Assembly: GCA_021203585.1 (NCBI GenBank)
Contig: JAJQAW010000191.1
Span: forward strand, 1-6,003
Direction of reading: 5' to 3'
Source: Rikenellaceae bacterium
GTDB taxonomy: Bacteria > Bacteroidota > Bacteroidia > Bacteroidales > Rikenellaceae
DNA length: 6,003 nucleotides
Shown here: piece by piece, positions 1-6,003 of the stretch
Layout: every line of letters begins with the position of its first letter
Position numbering within the stretch: the first letter of the stretch is position 1
The notes under the pieces: model-generated
The model's database searches: none
Told to the model about the DNA's origin: nothing
The model's input: only the letters and a program-made list of their open reading frames with translations
Program-made: the position numbers and the translations under genes

Positions 1-1221
1 GCCCATACCGATGCGGTAGTTATCCCCGCCGCGCAGGACGATTTTATCGCCTTTTTCCACTTTATCTTTCAGGCTGTCCGATTTTTTACCATACCCGATC
101 CCACCGGCCAGCATGATCACTTTGTCGAAGCCGAATTTCTTCCCGTTCTCGAAGTGTTCGAAGGTTTGCAGGCTTCCGCACAGCAGCGGTTGTCCGAATT
201 TATTCCCGAAGTCCGAGGCCCCGTTGGAGGTTTTAATCAGGATGTCTTCCGGGGTTTGGTACAGCCACGGACGCTCCTCCGTAGCTTTTTCCCATTCCCG
301 TCCGCCTTCCAACCGGGGATAAGCGGTCATATACACCGCCGTTCCGGCCATCGGGAAGGCGCCTTTACCGCCGGCGATCCGGTCGCGAATCTCCCCGCCC
401 GATCCGGTCGCCGCGCCGTTAAAAGGTTCGACGGTGGTGGGGAAGTTATGGGTTTCGGCTTTGATGGAAATCACCGACTCGAAGTCTTTGGTTTCGTAGA
501 AATCCGGTTTATCGTGGGTGGCCGGGGCGAATTGTTCGACTACGGGACCTTGCAGGAAGGCGCAGTTGTCTTTATACGCCGACACCACCCGATTGGGGTG
601 AGCCGCCGTGGTTTCCTTAATCATGCCGAACAGCGAATCCTGCTTTTCTTCTCCGTCGATAATAAATTTACCGCCGAAAATTTTGTGGCGGCAGTGTTCC
701 GAGTTGACCTGCGAAAATCCGAATACTTCCGAGTCGGTGAGTTTACGCCCCATTTTGGCGCTCACCTCTTCCAGGTAAGCGATTTCTTCGTCGCTCAGGG
801 CCAGGCCTTGCTGTTGGTTGTAACTGTGCAGGTCGTCGATATAGAGAATCGGATCGGGTTGTTTGTCGATGGTAAAGAGATGCTGATCCAAGCCCTCGTA
901 CATCCGTTGGAGCATTTTATCGTGCGGCGCCTCGGCGTTTTCCGCGACAACGAATTCCTCAATGCGGCGAATGCCCTCCACGCCCATGTTCTGAGTGATT
1001 TCCACGGCATTGGTACTCCACGGGGTGACCATTTCGCGCCGCGGGCCAACGAAGTATCCGGAGAGGGTTTCCCCTTCCACCGGACGTTTGCCTTCGAACA
1101 GCCACTCCAGGCGTTCGAGTTCCTGGCCGGTAAAGGATTTTACGGTATCGACCGCATAGACTGTCTGCGGATTTTCTTTTGTAGCCTTTCCGCTGTCAGG
1201 CCCCTTGAAAAACAGTATCAT
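1..1221 (-). CDS. purL: Phosphoribosylformylglycinamidine (FGAM) synthase, N-terminal part, cut by the window edge
   Basis: Reading the minus strand from the ATG at 1219-1221 gives 407 codons without a stop, continuing past position 1. The product begins MILFFKGPDSGK, the usual start of Bacteroidales FGAM synthase. Residues 28-90 form the PurS-like N-terminal domain (GYFVGPRREMVTPWSTNAVE at about 55-74). The linker contains NSEHCRH (about 173-179), and the first synthetase domain carries AETHNFPTTVEPFNGAATGS (about 255-274). Large single-chain PurL proteins are roughly 1,200-1,300 residues, so about a third is present; the second synthetase-like domain and the glutaminase domain lie outside. 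The enzyme converts FGAR, glutamine and ATP to FGAM in cytoplasmic purine synthesis. Family identity is very secure from these signatures. A 382-codon open frame lies antisense to it and is a shadow. The gene appears to be transcribed alone from a promoter at about 1289-1296. Confidence 0.97.
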   Translation of the reverse strand, partial: MILFFKGPDSGKATKENPQTVYAVDTVKSFTGQELERLEWLFEGKRPVEGETLSGYFVGPRREMVTPWSTNAVEITQNMGVEGIRRIEEFVVAENAEAPHDKMLQRMYEGLDQHLFTIDKQPDPILYIDDLHSYNQQQGLALSDEEIAYLEEVSAKMGRKLTDSEVFGFSQVNSEHCRHKIFGGKFIIDGEEKQDSLFGMIKETTAAHPNRVVSAYKDNCAFLQGPVVEQFAPATHDKPDFYETKDFESVISIKAETHNFPTTVEPFNGAATGSGGEIRDRIAGGKGAFPMAGTAVYMTAYPRLEGGREWEKATEERPWLYQTPEDILIKTSNGASDFGNKFGQPLLCGSLQTFEHFENGKKFGFDKVIMLAGGIGYGKKSDSLKDKVEKGDKIVLRGGDNYRIGMG

Positions 1222-1288
1222 CTGCTATTTTTGGCTTTAGGATTGTGTGCTGTGACCGGTAAAAACGGTGTCGGTTTTTATACGCCTG

Positions 1289-1296
1289 CAAAGGTA
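1289..1296 (-). promoter_or_regulatory. Candidate -7 promoter element for purL
   Basis: On the minus strand this reads TACCTTTG, a perfect match to the Bacteroidota TAnnTTTG -7 consensus, 67 bases before the purL ATG. No well-spaced -33 element is visible: the nearest TTG (1309-1311) is only 12 bases away, shorter than usual. The implied leader is about 60 bases and contains a weak hairpin. Confidence 0.6.
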
Positions 1297-1502
1297 ATTT
1301 AAAATGCCCAATCGATGAAATTTCGTACCCCACAAATTATGAACAATCCGCCCCTGTTCCACCCTGGCGGAACCGACGGAATAAGAACGTTAAAACGAGT
1401 AGTTATAGTACGGGAAAAGAGCGATTCTTACCCTCGAATGCCAAGCACTGATCACCCGAAAGTTTCATTCCGTACCCGCAACGACCGGGACCTCGAAACC
1501 CA
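1297..1502. other. Intergenic stretch between the MFS gene and purL
   Basis: These 206 bases lie downstream of the transporter stop and upstream of the purL promoter. A 63-codon plus-strand frame (1315-1506) covers most of it, but has no recognisable domain, no promoter-like element and an arginine/proline-rich composition typical of chance frames. A short inverted repeat (CCCG at 1474-1477 with CGGG at 1485-1488, 7-base loop) is too weak to call a terminator. I see no tRNA, repeat or other feature here. Confidence 0.5.
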
Positions 1503-2699
1503 TTAGTCCCCGGTATATCCTTTGGCCGTCAATTCCGAAGGAAGAATATTCCCGCCGGAGCCATACCTGCGGGAGAAAATCCACATCAGAATAAACCCGC
1601 AAACTGCAAACGGCATTCCGATAGCGGCCGAATATTCATACCCGTAGCCTCGGGTGAGCGGCACACCGCCCAGGAAAGCTCCGAAGGCATTGCCCAGATT
1701 GAAAGCCACCTGAATGAGCGAAGCTCCCATCAACTCACCGCCCCGCGACTGTTGAAGGATCAGCAACTGCTCCGGAGCGGAACGGCTAAAGAGAACCATG
1801 GTGCAGCAAAACAGCAGGATAAGAGCCAGACCGGAAATGGCCCCCAACAAGAAAATGCCCAGCAGGACCACTCCACCCAGCCACTGGGCCACGATATCGA
1901 ATTTCAACGGAGTAAAGCGGTCGGATAATTTTCCTCCCGTAAAGTTCCCGATCACCATCCCGAATCCGGCCAATACCATGATCCAGGTCAGTTGTTGGGG
2001 CGTAAAGCCGGAAAGTTCTGTCATCGACGGACTTACATAACTGTACCAGCAGAAAATGCCGGTATTGGCCACCGTAGTGGCAAAGAGTAAAAACCAGGGC
2101 TGCGGCCTTTTGAGAAAAGCGAACTGCCCTTTGATCCCGGTATTGGGAAGCGGTTGAATATAAGGTATCCAAGAGCGGATAAACAGAATCGCCAAGATAC
2201 CGATCAGTCCTACGATCCAGAAAATCAATCGCCAGGAAAGGAGGTTGCCGACCAGGGTGCCGAGCGGAACACCGATGAGATTGGCAAAAGTCATTCCGGC
2301 GATCATAGCCGCGACAGCCGCCGTTGTTTTTCCTTTATCGGCTACCCGTTCGGCCACGATGGAACCGACCCCGAAATAAGCGCCGTGCGGCAGTCCGGAA
2401 ATAAACCGCGCTCCGAGCGCCAGCCCGTAACCCGGGGCGATGGCCATCAGAAGGTTTCCCAGTACAATCATTCCCACTAACCCATACAAAATGGTTTTTA
2501 GCGGTTGTTTTCGCGCCACAATCACCGTAAGCGGGGCGCCGATGCATACCCCGATCGCATAGGCCGAAATCAGGTGTCCGGACTGCACGATGGTCACCGC
2601 CAAATCCTCGGCCACAAAGGGCAATATCCCCATCATCACATATTCGGATATCCCCAGAGCCAGGGTTCCGAAAGCCAAAGCCAATAAACTTTTTTTCAC
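1503..2699 (-). CDS. AraJ-like MFS transporter (DHA1 drug/sugar efflux family)
   Basis: This 398-residue protein has the size and hydrophobic profile of a 12-helix major facilitator, with helices at about 4-28, 42-62, 68-90, 94-115, 127-150, 155-176, 202-222, 236-256, 268-290, 291-308, 325-347 and 356-376. The first helix ALGISEYVMMGILP (14-27), helix two AYAIGVCIGAPL (46-57), ARFISGLPHGAYFG (97-110) and the helix-five motif GVPLGTLVGNLLSW (143-156) are characteristic of the AraJ/YdhP branch of DHA1 exporters. It should sit in the inner membrane and export small molecules by proton antiport; the substrate cannot be read from the sequence. The N-terminus MKKSLLALAFG begins directly at helix one, and the stop is TAA. 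It has its own promoter and lies downstream of the glutamine synthetase terminator, so it is probably a single-gene unit. The family call is secure; the name araJ is withheld because the substrate is unknown. Confidence 0.93.
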   Translation of the reverse strand: MKKSLLALAFGTLALGISEYVMMGILPFVAEDLAVTIVQSGHLISAYAIGVCIGAPLTVIVARKQPLKTILYGLVGMIVLGNLLMAIAPGYGLALGARFISGLPHGAYFGVGSIVAERVADKGKTTAAVAAMIAGMTFANLIGVPLGTLVGNLLSWRLIFWIVGLIGILAILFIRSWIPYIQPLPNTGIKGQFAFLKRPQPWFLLFATTVANTGIFCWYSYVSPSMTELSGFTPQQLTWIMVLAGFGMVIGNFTGGKLSDRFTPLKFDIVAQWLGGVVLLGIFLLGAISGLALILLFCCTMVLFSRSAPEQLLILQQSRGGELMGASLIQVAFNLGNAFGAFLGGVPLTRGYGYEYSAAIGMPFAVCGFILMWIFSRRYGSGGNILPSELTAKGYTGD

Positions 2700-2722
2700 A
2701 GTCGTTTCATTTTTTCCGGTGG

Positions 2723-2748
2723 CAAAGCTACATAATTTCGGCTGTCAA
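2723..2748 (-). promoter_or_regulatory. Promoter for the MFS transporter
   Basis: The minus strand reads TTGACA (2743-2748), 12 bases, then TAGCTTTG (2723-2730), a perfect TAnnTTTG element. The element ends 23 bases before the ATG. The spacing is a few bases shorter than the usual Bacteroidota -33/-7 distance, so the -7 part is more secure than the TTGACA part. Confidence 0.6.
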
Positions 2749-2791
2749 TCGGCTACGGCGGAATCCATTTCGGAAATAAATGATAAAAGGT

Positions 2792-2821
2792 CGCGGGAGC
2801 CTATTTTCACCGGCTCCCGCG
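2792..2821 (-). terminator. Rho-independent terminator of the glutamine synthetase locus
   Basis: CGCGGGAGCC (2792-2801) pairs perfectly with GGCTCCCGCG (2812-2821), a 10-base-pair GC-rich stem with a 10-base loop. On the minus strand it is followed by a T-rich tract (ACCTTTTATCATTTATTT). It begins 21 bases after the glutamine synthetase TAA, where a terminator for that gene is expected, and it insulates the MFS promoter downstream. Confidence 0.85.
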
Positions 2822-2842
2822 CAACTAGAAACGATTTTCCAG

Positions 2843-4343
2843 TTATCCGCAATAGAAATAACGGTCTACCAGTTCCTGCATTATCGCCGGATAGTGATCC
2901 AGTTCGGCCCGCAGACCGGCATCCCCATACGATTCCAGCCGGCGAATCACGCCCTCCACAGTGAGTGGAGTAAATACCTGGTAACGCTCGTACACCCTCC
3001 GCTGTTCCTGTAAGCGAATGGCGGAGGCCGCGCAACTATCCGGCAGATAATCCAGCCCCTCCATTTTCTCCCGGTTCTCCGCCCGGTGAATATTCACATC
3101 CACATAAGTTTTCCGAGCTATTTCCAACGCATTCTCCATTTCGAATCCATGACGGCAGGCGACCGCCAGGGCAGCCAGCAACAGAAATACATCGGCCGAA
3201 GCGTCGGGAGAGCGCATTTCAAAGGTCTGCTTATCCCTGGGAATCCCGCTCACCGGTTTTTCCAACGGATTGACCTGTACGGACATATCCCGCCCGGAGG
3301 TCCACCCCAACGGCACACGCACCAAGACCGACCGGTTCCTATCGCCTCAGCAGACACTGGTCGGCGCCTCCTGGTTAGGCACCAGGCGCAGGTACGAGGA
3401 GGGATTGGTATTGCCGAAGGCTGTGATGGAAGGAGCCAGTTCCATCAATCCGGCTATCGCCCGGCGCGCGGTTTCGGACAACTCCCCATTTTCCAGCACC
3501 TGGTTGACGCCGTTCTGCAAAATCCGCATATGAATGTGCATGCCTGATCCGACTTTCCCGACGGTAATCTTCGGGGCGAAGGTCACATCCAGCCCCTGCT
3601 GTCAAGCCAGATTCCGAATAATCCATTTGGCCAGGATCAACTGCTCGGCCGCCCGCAGGGCATCGGCGGGCAGAAATTCGATCTCGTTCTGTTCATAGAT
3701 TTTCCCTCCGAGCGAGAAATTGCCGACCTCCGAATGACCGTACTTGACAGCCCCTCCCGTACGGGCATACACTCCATGCATTGGGTTCTGAAATGGTTGA
3801 ATTTGGCAAACGGCGCCGATTCGTGGTACCCCTTTTGATCGGTAGCCGCGAAAGCCGGGTCAGCGTCCGCAATCACATAATATTCCAGTTCTCCCATGGC
3901 TTGAAATTCCATACCGGTAACCTTTCGAAAGGCCTAGACCGCTTTTTCCAGTGTGTAATCGGGCGCACTCTGCAGCCGGTTGCCGTCCTTATCGAAATAG
4001 GAACACAGGAAACAAAGCGTGGGCAGATCGGAAAAGGGATCCATAAAAGCGGTTCGCAGCAGCGGAACCACATACAAATCGCTGCTTCCGGCCTCGATAA
4101 AGGGGAATAAACTCGATCCGTCGACCCGTTCCCCGTAGGTGAGTATCTCCGTAAGAAATTCTCGGTCCGGAATGACGAAATTGAGCGTTTTCAATCTTCC
4201 GTCCGCAGCGGGATACATGAAATTAACCAATCGGATTTCCTGTTCTTCCACCTGGCGGACCAGGTCGGCGCGGGTAAACTCCGAGGCCGGCTTGCCGATT
4301 TTTTCCACCAACGGATTCAGGTTTTTTTTGTCGTTCCATTCAT
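2843..4343 (-). pseudogene. glnA: Glutamine synthetase (GSI-like family), inactivated by three nonsense codons and one or two frameshifts
   Basis: Homology to glutamine synthetase runs the whole length but is broken into pieces. The N-terminal beta-grasp part (GERVDGSSLFPFIEAGSSDL) is readable from about 4311 down to an in-frame TAG at 3934-3936. Homology continues in the same frame (GMEFQAMGELEYYVI) to about 3769. One missing base near 3766-3772 shifts the frame; restored, it reads VKYGHSEVGNF and YEQNEIEFLPAD. A TGA follows at 3602-3604 after IIRNLA. Next come FAPKITVGK, the metal/ATP segment HIHMRI and NPSSYLRLVP. A TGA at 3347-3349 stands where the family has Trp before GDRNRS. The C-terminus EMRSPDASAD...YFYCG ends at TAA 2843-2845. 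The likely original start is the ATG at 4341-4343 (MNGTTKK), out of frame by one base because of an eight-A tract (4322-4329). Restoring two bases gives 500 codons, the family's usual length. An intact enzyme would make glutamine from glutamate, ammonia and ATP. No fragment retains both domains, so activity is unlikely. Assembly error is the main alternative, but neighbouring genes are clean. Confidence 0.93.
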
Positions 4344-4360
4344 AATGCTTATCTTTTATC

Positions 4361-4386
4361 CCCTCCGCCGAAATTCCGGCGAAGGG
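4361..4386 (-). promoter_or_regulatory. Hairpin in the glutamine synthetase leader
   Basis: CCCT plus CGCCG (4361-4364, 4366-4370) pairs with CGGCG plus AGGG (4377-4381, 4383-4386) around a 6-base loop, leaving one C/A mismatch. This gives 9 base pairs in a 10-position stem, ending 17 bases before the inferred ATG on the minus strand. No T-run follows in that direction, so it is not a standard terminator. It could affect mRNA stability or translation; that role is inference. Confidence 0.45.
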
Positions 4387-4388
4387 TG

Positions 4389-4473
4389 TGTATATTTACT
4401 CCCGTTTCCAAGCAGCTCGGGCTTCCATCGAATCAACTTAAAAAAGAAAGCCCATGCCGCCTGTAAATATACA
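4389..4473. repeat. 11-base inverted repeat in the divergent intergenic region
   Basis: TGTATATTTAC (4389-4399) is the exact reverse complement of GTAAATATACA (4463-4473), with 63 bases between them. Each arm with its neighbouring base resembles TGTA-N4-TACA (TGTATATTTACT and TGTAAATATACA), and the right one has fully palindromic ends. They lie between the divergent glutamine synthetase and O-methyltransferase genes. Paired operator sites or opposed promoter cores are both possible; AT-rich coincidence is not excluded. Confidence 0.5.
4391..4398 (+). promoter_or_regulatory. Weak candidate -7 element for the O-methyltransferase
   Basis: TATATTTA differs from the Bacteroidota TAnnTTTG consensus only at the last base and points toward the methyltransferase 110 bases away. 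No TTG stands at the normal -33 distance. It lies in the left arm of an inverted repeat whose right arm holds the opposing glutamine synthetase -7 candidate, so it may instead be part of an operator. Confidence 0.25.
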
Positions 4474-4492
4474 AAATGAAATGAAAACACAA
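4464..4492 (-). promoter_or_regulatory. Candidate promoter for the glutamine synthetase pseudogene
   Basis: The minus strand reads TTG (4490-4492), 18 bases, then TATATTTA (4464-4471). This matches the Bacteroidota TTG/TAnnTTTG layout with normal spacing and one mismatch in the last -7 base. It would give a leader of roughly 110 bases before the inferred ATG at 4343, including the hairpin at 4361-4386. The promoter may therefore have outlived the reading frame. Confidence 0.5.
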
Positions 4493-4507
4493 TGATTTTT
4501 ATGTAAA

Positions 4508-5161
4508 ATGAAAGAAGAAATATCCGATCATGCGCTCTATCGTTACATTGAAGATCATACCACGGAGGAAGATCCGCTTCTGACCGAACTGGAACGGCAG
4601 ACTCACCTGCGCGTCATTTCCCCCCGGATGATCTCGGGCCGGGTACAAGGCAAAACCCTGGAAATGCTATCGCGGATGATCCGACCGAAATACATCCTGG
4701 AAATCGGTACCTTTACCGGTTATTCCGCCCTTTGCCTGGCCAAAGGATTGCCGCCGGAGGGGGAACTGCATACGTTTGAAATCGACGACGAACTGGAGGC
4801 CCTGGCCGCTTCCTTTTTCGCCCGGAGTCCGCAGGGACACCAAATCCACCCACACATCGGGTCCGCCCTTCGGCAAGCGCCGAACCTGGAGCGGGTATTC
4901 GATCTGGTATTTATCGACGGTGATAAACGGGAATATACGGAATACTACCGCATGCTGATGGATCGGCAGCTGGTAAAAAGCGGCTCTTACCTATTGGCCG
5001 ATAACGTACTGTGGTACGGTAAAATTCTGGAAGAAATTCCGCCCAATGATCACCACACCCGTAATATCCTGGAATTCAATCGGATGATTCAGGAGGATTC
5101 ACGCGTGGAAAACGTCATTCTGCCGCTACGGGACGGCATGACTCTCATCCGCGTGATATAA
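4508..5161 (+). CDS. Class I SAM-dependent O-methyltransferase (Methyltransf_3, YrrM/TrmR-like)
   Basis: This 217-residue soluble protein has a complete Rossmann methyltransferase fold. Motif I is LEIGTFTGYSAL (64-75), the ribose-binding acidic residue is in HTFEID (88-93, E91), and FDLVFIDGDK (131-140) and LLADNVLW (162-169) follow. By comparison with catechol O-methyltransferase, D137, D165 and N166 should bind the divalent metal and K140 is the catalytic lysine; all are present. It should transfer a methyl group from SAM to a hydroxyl. Length and motifs also fit bacterial YrrM/TrmR proteins, which methylate 5-hydroxyuridine in tRNA, but a small-molecule substrate cannot be ruled out, so no symbol is given. 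The start ATG follows an A-rich leader without a Shine-Dalgarno sequence; the ATG at 4501 is followed at once by TAA. The stop is TAA. It diverges from the glutamine synthetase remnant, with DUF4254 67 bases downstream. Confidence 0.93.
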   Translation: MKEEISDHALYRYIEDHTTEEDPLLTELERQTHLRVISPRMISGRVQGKTLEMLSRMIRPKYILEIGTFTGYSALCLAKGLPPEGELHTFEIDDELEALAASFFARSPQGHQIHPHIGSALRQAPNLERVFDLVFIDGDKREYTEYYRMLMDRQLVKSGSYLLADNVLWYGKILEEIPPNDHHTRNILEFNRMIQEDSRVENVILPLRDGMTLIRVI

Positions 5162-5173
5162 CCGGTACGGATC

Positions 5174-5203
5174 GTGAAATTTCACCGGATTTGATTATAT
5201 TTG
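5174..5203 (+). promoter_or_regulatory. Promoter of the DUF4254 gene with an adjoining 12-base palindrome
   Basis: TATATTTG (5196-5203) matches the Bacteroidota -7 consensus exactly and lies 25 bases before the ATG. Ten bases upstream is the perfect palindrome GTGAAATTTCAC (5174-5185), overlapping where a -33 element would be. No separate TTG is seen at the right distance. The palindrome might be an operator; that is inference. Confidence 0.6.
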
Positions 5204-5228
5204 TTCGACCTAAAAATAAAAGCTAATA

Positions 5229-5843
5229 ATGATCATGAAAAGTTTCAGCGCTTTGGCCAACGCAGTTTTCGACGAATCGATCCATGAATACCACCGATAC
5301 GATGCGATCGATCATCCGATCGATAACCCCTATCTACCCGGACAAATCGAGCACCTGCTTTACTTGAAAAACTGGATCGATACCGTTCAATGGCACTTGG
5401 AAGATATCATCCGCGAACCGGATATCGACCCGGCAGAAGCCCTGCTGCTCAAGCGCCGCATCGATGCCTCCAATCAGGAACGTACGGATATGGTGGAATA
5501 CATCGACAGCTATTTTCTGGAAAAATACCAGCAGACGGAGGTAAAACCCAAAGCAAAAATCAATACCGAAAGTCCCGCATGGGCACTGGACCGCCTCTCG
5601 ATCCTGGCCCTGAAAATTTACCACATGCGGCAGGAAACCCTGCGTACGGATGTGAGCGAAGAGCACCGGACCGCCTGTCGGAAAAAACTGGACATTCTTT
5701 TGGAACAGCGCGTGGACCTGTCCACGGCCATCGATGAATTGCTGGCCGATATCGAGGCGGGTGAGAAATATATGAAAGTTTACAAACAGATGAAAATGTA
5801 CAACGATCCGAATCTGAATCCGGTACTATACGGAAAAAAATAA
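5229..5843 (+). CDS. DUF4254 family protein of unknown function
   Basis: The 204-residue product matches what I recall of DUF4254, a Bacteroidota family of about 200 residues. Recognisable blocks are NPYLPGQIEHLLYLKNWID (33-51) leading into TVQWHLEDIIR, LKRRIDASNQERTDMVEYID (74-93), NTESPAWALDRLSILALK (112-129), DLSTAIDELLADIEAG (163-178) and YMKVYKQMKMYNDPNLNPVL (181-200). It is strongly charged, predicted mostly helical, and has no signal peptide or membrane segment, so it is probably cytoplasmic. No catalytic motif is apparent. In other Bacteroidales, as I recall, this family often sits beside lipopolysaccharide-type glycosyltransferase (GT9) genes; the following gene is outside the window, so this cannot be tested. 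Translation could begin at the ATG at 5229 or two codons later at 5235 (MIMKSF), the second fitting the family start slightly better. It has its own promoter. The family call is firm; the function is unknown. Confidence 0.9.
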   Translation: MIMKSFSALANAVFDESIHEYHRYDAIDHPIDNPYLPGQIEHLLYLKNWIDTVQWHLEDIIREPDIDPAEALLLKRRIDASNQERTDMVEYIDSYFLEKYQQTEVKPKAKINTESPAWALDRLSILALKIYHMRQETLRTDVSEEHRTACRKKLDILLEQRVDLSTAIDELLADIEAGEKYMKVYKQMKMYNDPNLNPVLYGKK

Positions 5844-6003
5844 GCTGGAAGATTACGGAGCGTTTCTCTGCCGGTGTGAACCAAGCCGTTATTTCCCTCG
5901 GATATTCCACCAGGGCACTCGAGCCGTTACGGGTACCATCCTACAGACAGGTTGAAATAAAATAGCGAACCTTTTTACCGAATCACTCAGCGTATGACAT
6001 TCC
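5844..6003. other. Right-edge intergenic sequence
   Basis: The 160 bases after the DUF4254 stop show no supported gene, terminator or promoter. An 8-base direct repeat AGCCGTTA (5884-5891, 5922-5929) is probably chance. An ATG at 5994 starts a plus-strand frame (M-T-F) cut off after three codons; it could open the next gene but cannot be judged. Confidence 0.5.

Noticed and set aside
154..1302. 382-codon plus-strand open frame
   Set aside because: It lies antisense to purL, which shows unmistakable family motifs in an uninterrupted minus-strand frame. The plus-strand product has no recognisable domain.
1351..1450. Possible tRNA or tRNA remnant on the minus strand (the end GGTTCCGCCA looks acceptor-like)
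   Set aside because: No TTCRANY T-loop, no anticodon arm and no matching acceptor stem can be placed.
1315..1506. 63-codon plus-strand frame between purL and the MFS gene
   Set aside because: No recognisable domain or promoter, low-quality composition, and it runs into the 3' end of the opposing MFS gene.
2843..3325. The C-terminal 160-codon open frame as a stand-alone gene
   Set aside because: It is the continuous C-terminal part of the glutamine synthetase after the TGA at 3347-3349. It lacks the N-terminal domain, so it is a pseudogene fragment.
3086..3547. 153-codon plus-strand frame and other frames opposite the glutamine synthetase remnant
   Set aside because: They are shadows of the decayed synthetase, whose homology explains the whole region on the minus strand.
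2843..4343. Programmed frameshifting or stop readthrough giving an active glutamine synthetase
   Set aside because: Three stops plus one or two frameshifts would all have to be bypassed, and no slippery heptamer with a downstream structure or selenocysteine-type context was seen at the lesions.
5884..5929. 8-base direct repeat AGCCGTTA
   Set aside because: Too short and only two copies; expected by chance.
5994..6003. Start of a further plus-strand gene at the right edge (ATG ACA TTC)
   Set aside because: Only three codons are visible and no promoter element is seen, so it cannot be supported.

Overview
The window looks like chromosomal DNA of a moderately GC-rich member of the Bacteroidales (phylum Bacteroidota). 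The protein families point there: a Bacteroidales-type PurL, an AraJ-like transporter, a glutamine synthetase ending in YFYCG, and a DUF4254 protein. Start codons follow A/T-rich leaders without Shine-Dalgarno sequences, and several genes are preceded by the phylum's TAnnTTTG -7 promoter element. No mobile element, phage, CRISPR or defence signature was seen.

Layout, left to right. Positions 1-1221 (minus) hold the first 407 codons of a large phosphoribosylformylglycinamidine synthase (purL), which runs off the left edge. A 206-base gap without a convincing gene (1297-1502) follows. Positions 1503-2699 (minus) encode a 398-residue AraJ-like MFS exporter with its own promoter. A strong intrinsic terminator (2792-2821) separates it from a glutamine synthetase homologue on the minus strand (2843-4343). 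That gene is broken: it has three in-frame stops (TAG, TGA, TGA), one clear one-base frameshift, and probably a second one-base loss in a homopolymer just after the original ATG. Restoring one base at each of the two frameshift sites gives exactly 500 codons plus TAA, so this is a recent, nearly full-length pseudogene.

A divergent intergenic region of about 165 bases carries an inverted pair of TGTA-N4-TAC(A/T) motifs, a GS promoter candidate and a leader hairpin. Two plus-strand genes follow: a class I SAM-dependent O-methyltransferase with complete catechol-OMT-type metal residues (4508-5161) and a conserved DUF4254 protein of unknown function (5229-5843), which has its own promoter beside a perfect 12-base palindrome. 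The last 160 bases hold no gene that can be supported.

The genes appear to be separate transcription units in core metabolism (purine synthesis, glutamine synthesis, transport, methylation), not one operon. I found no evidence of a new multi-gene system. The most noteworthy items are the decayed glutamine synthetase and the structured divergent region beside it.
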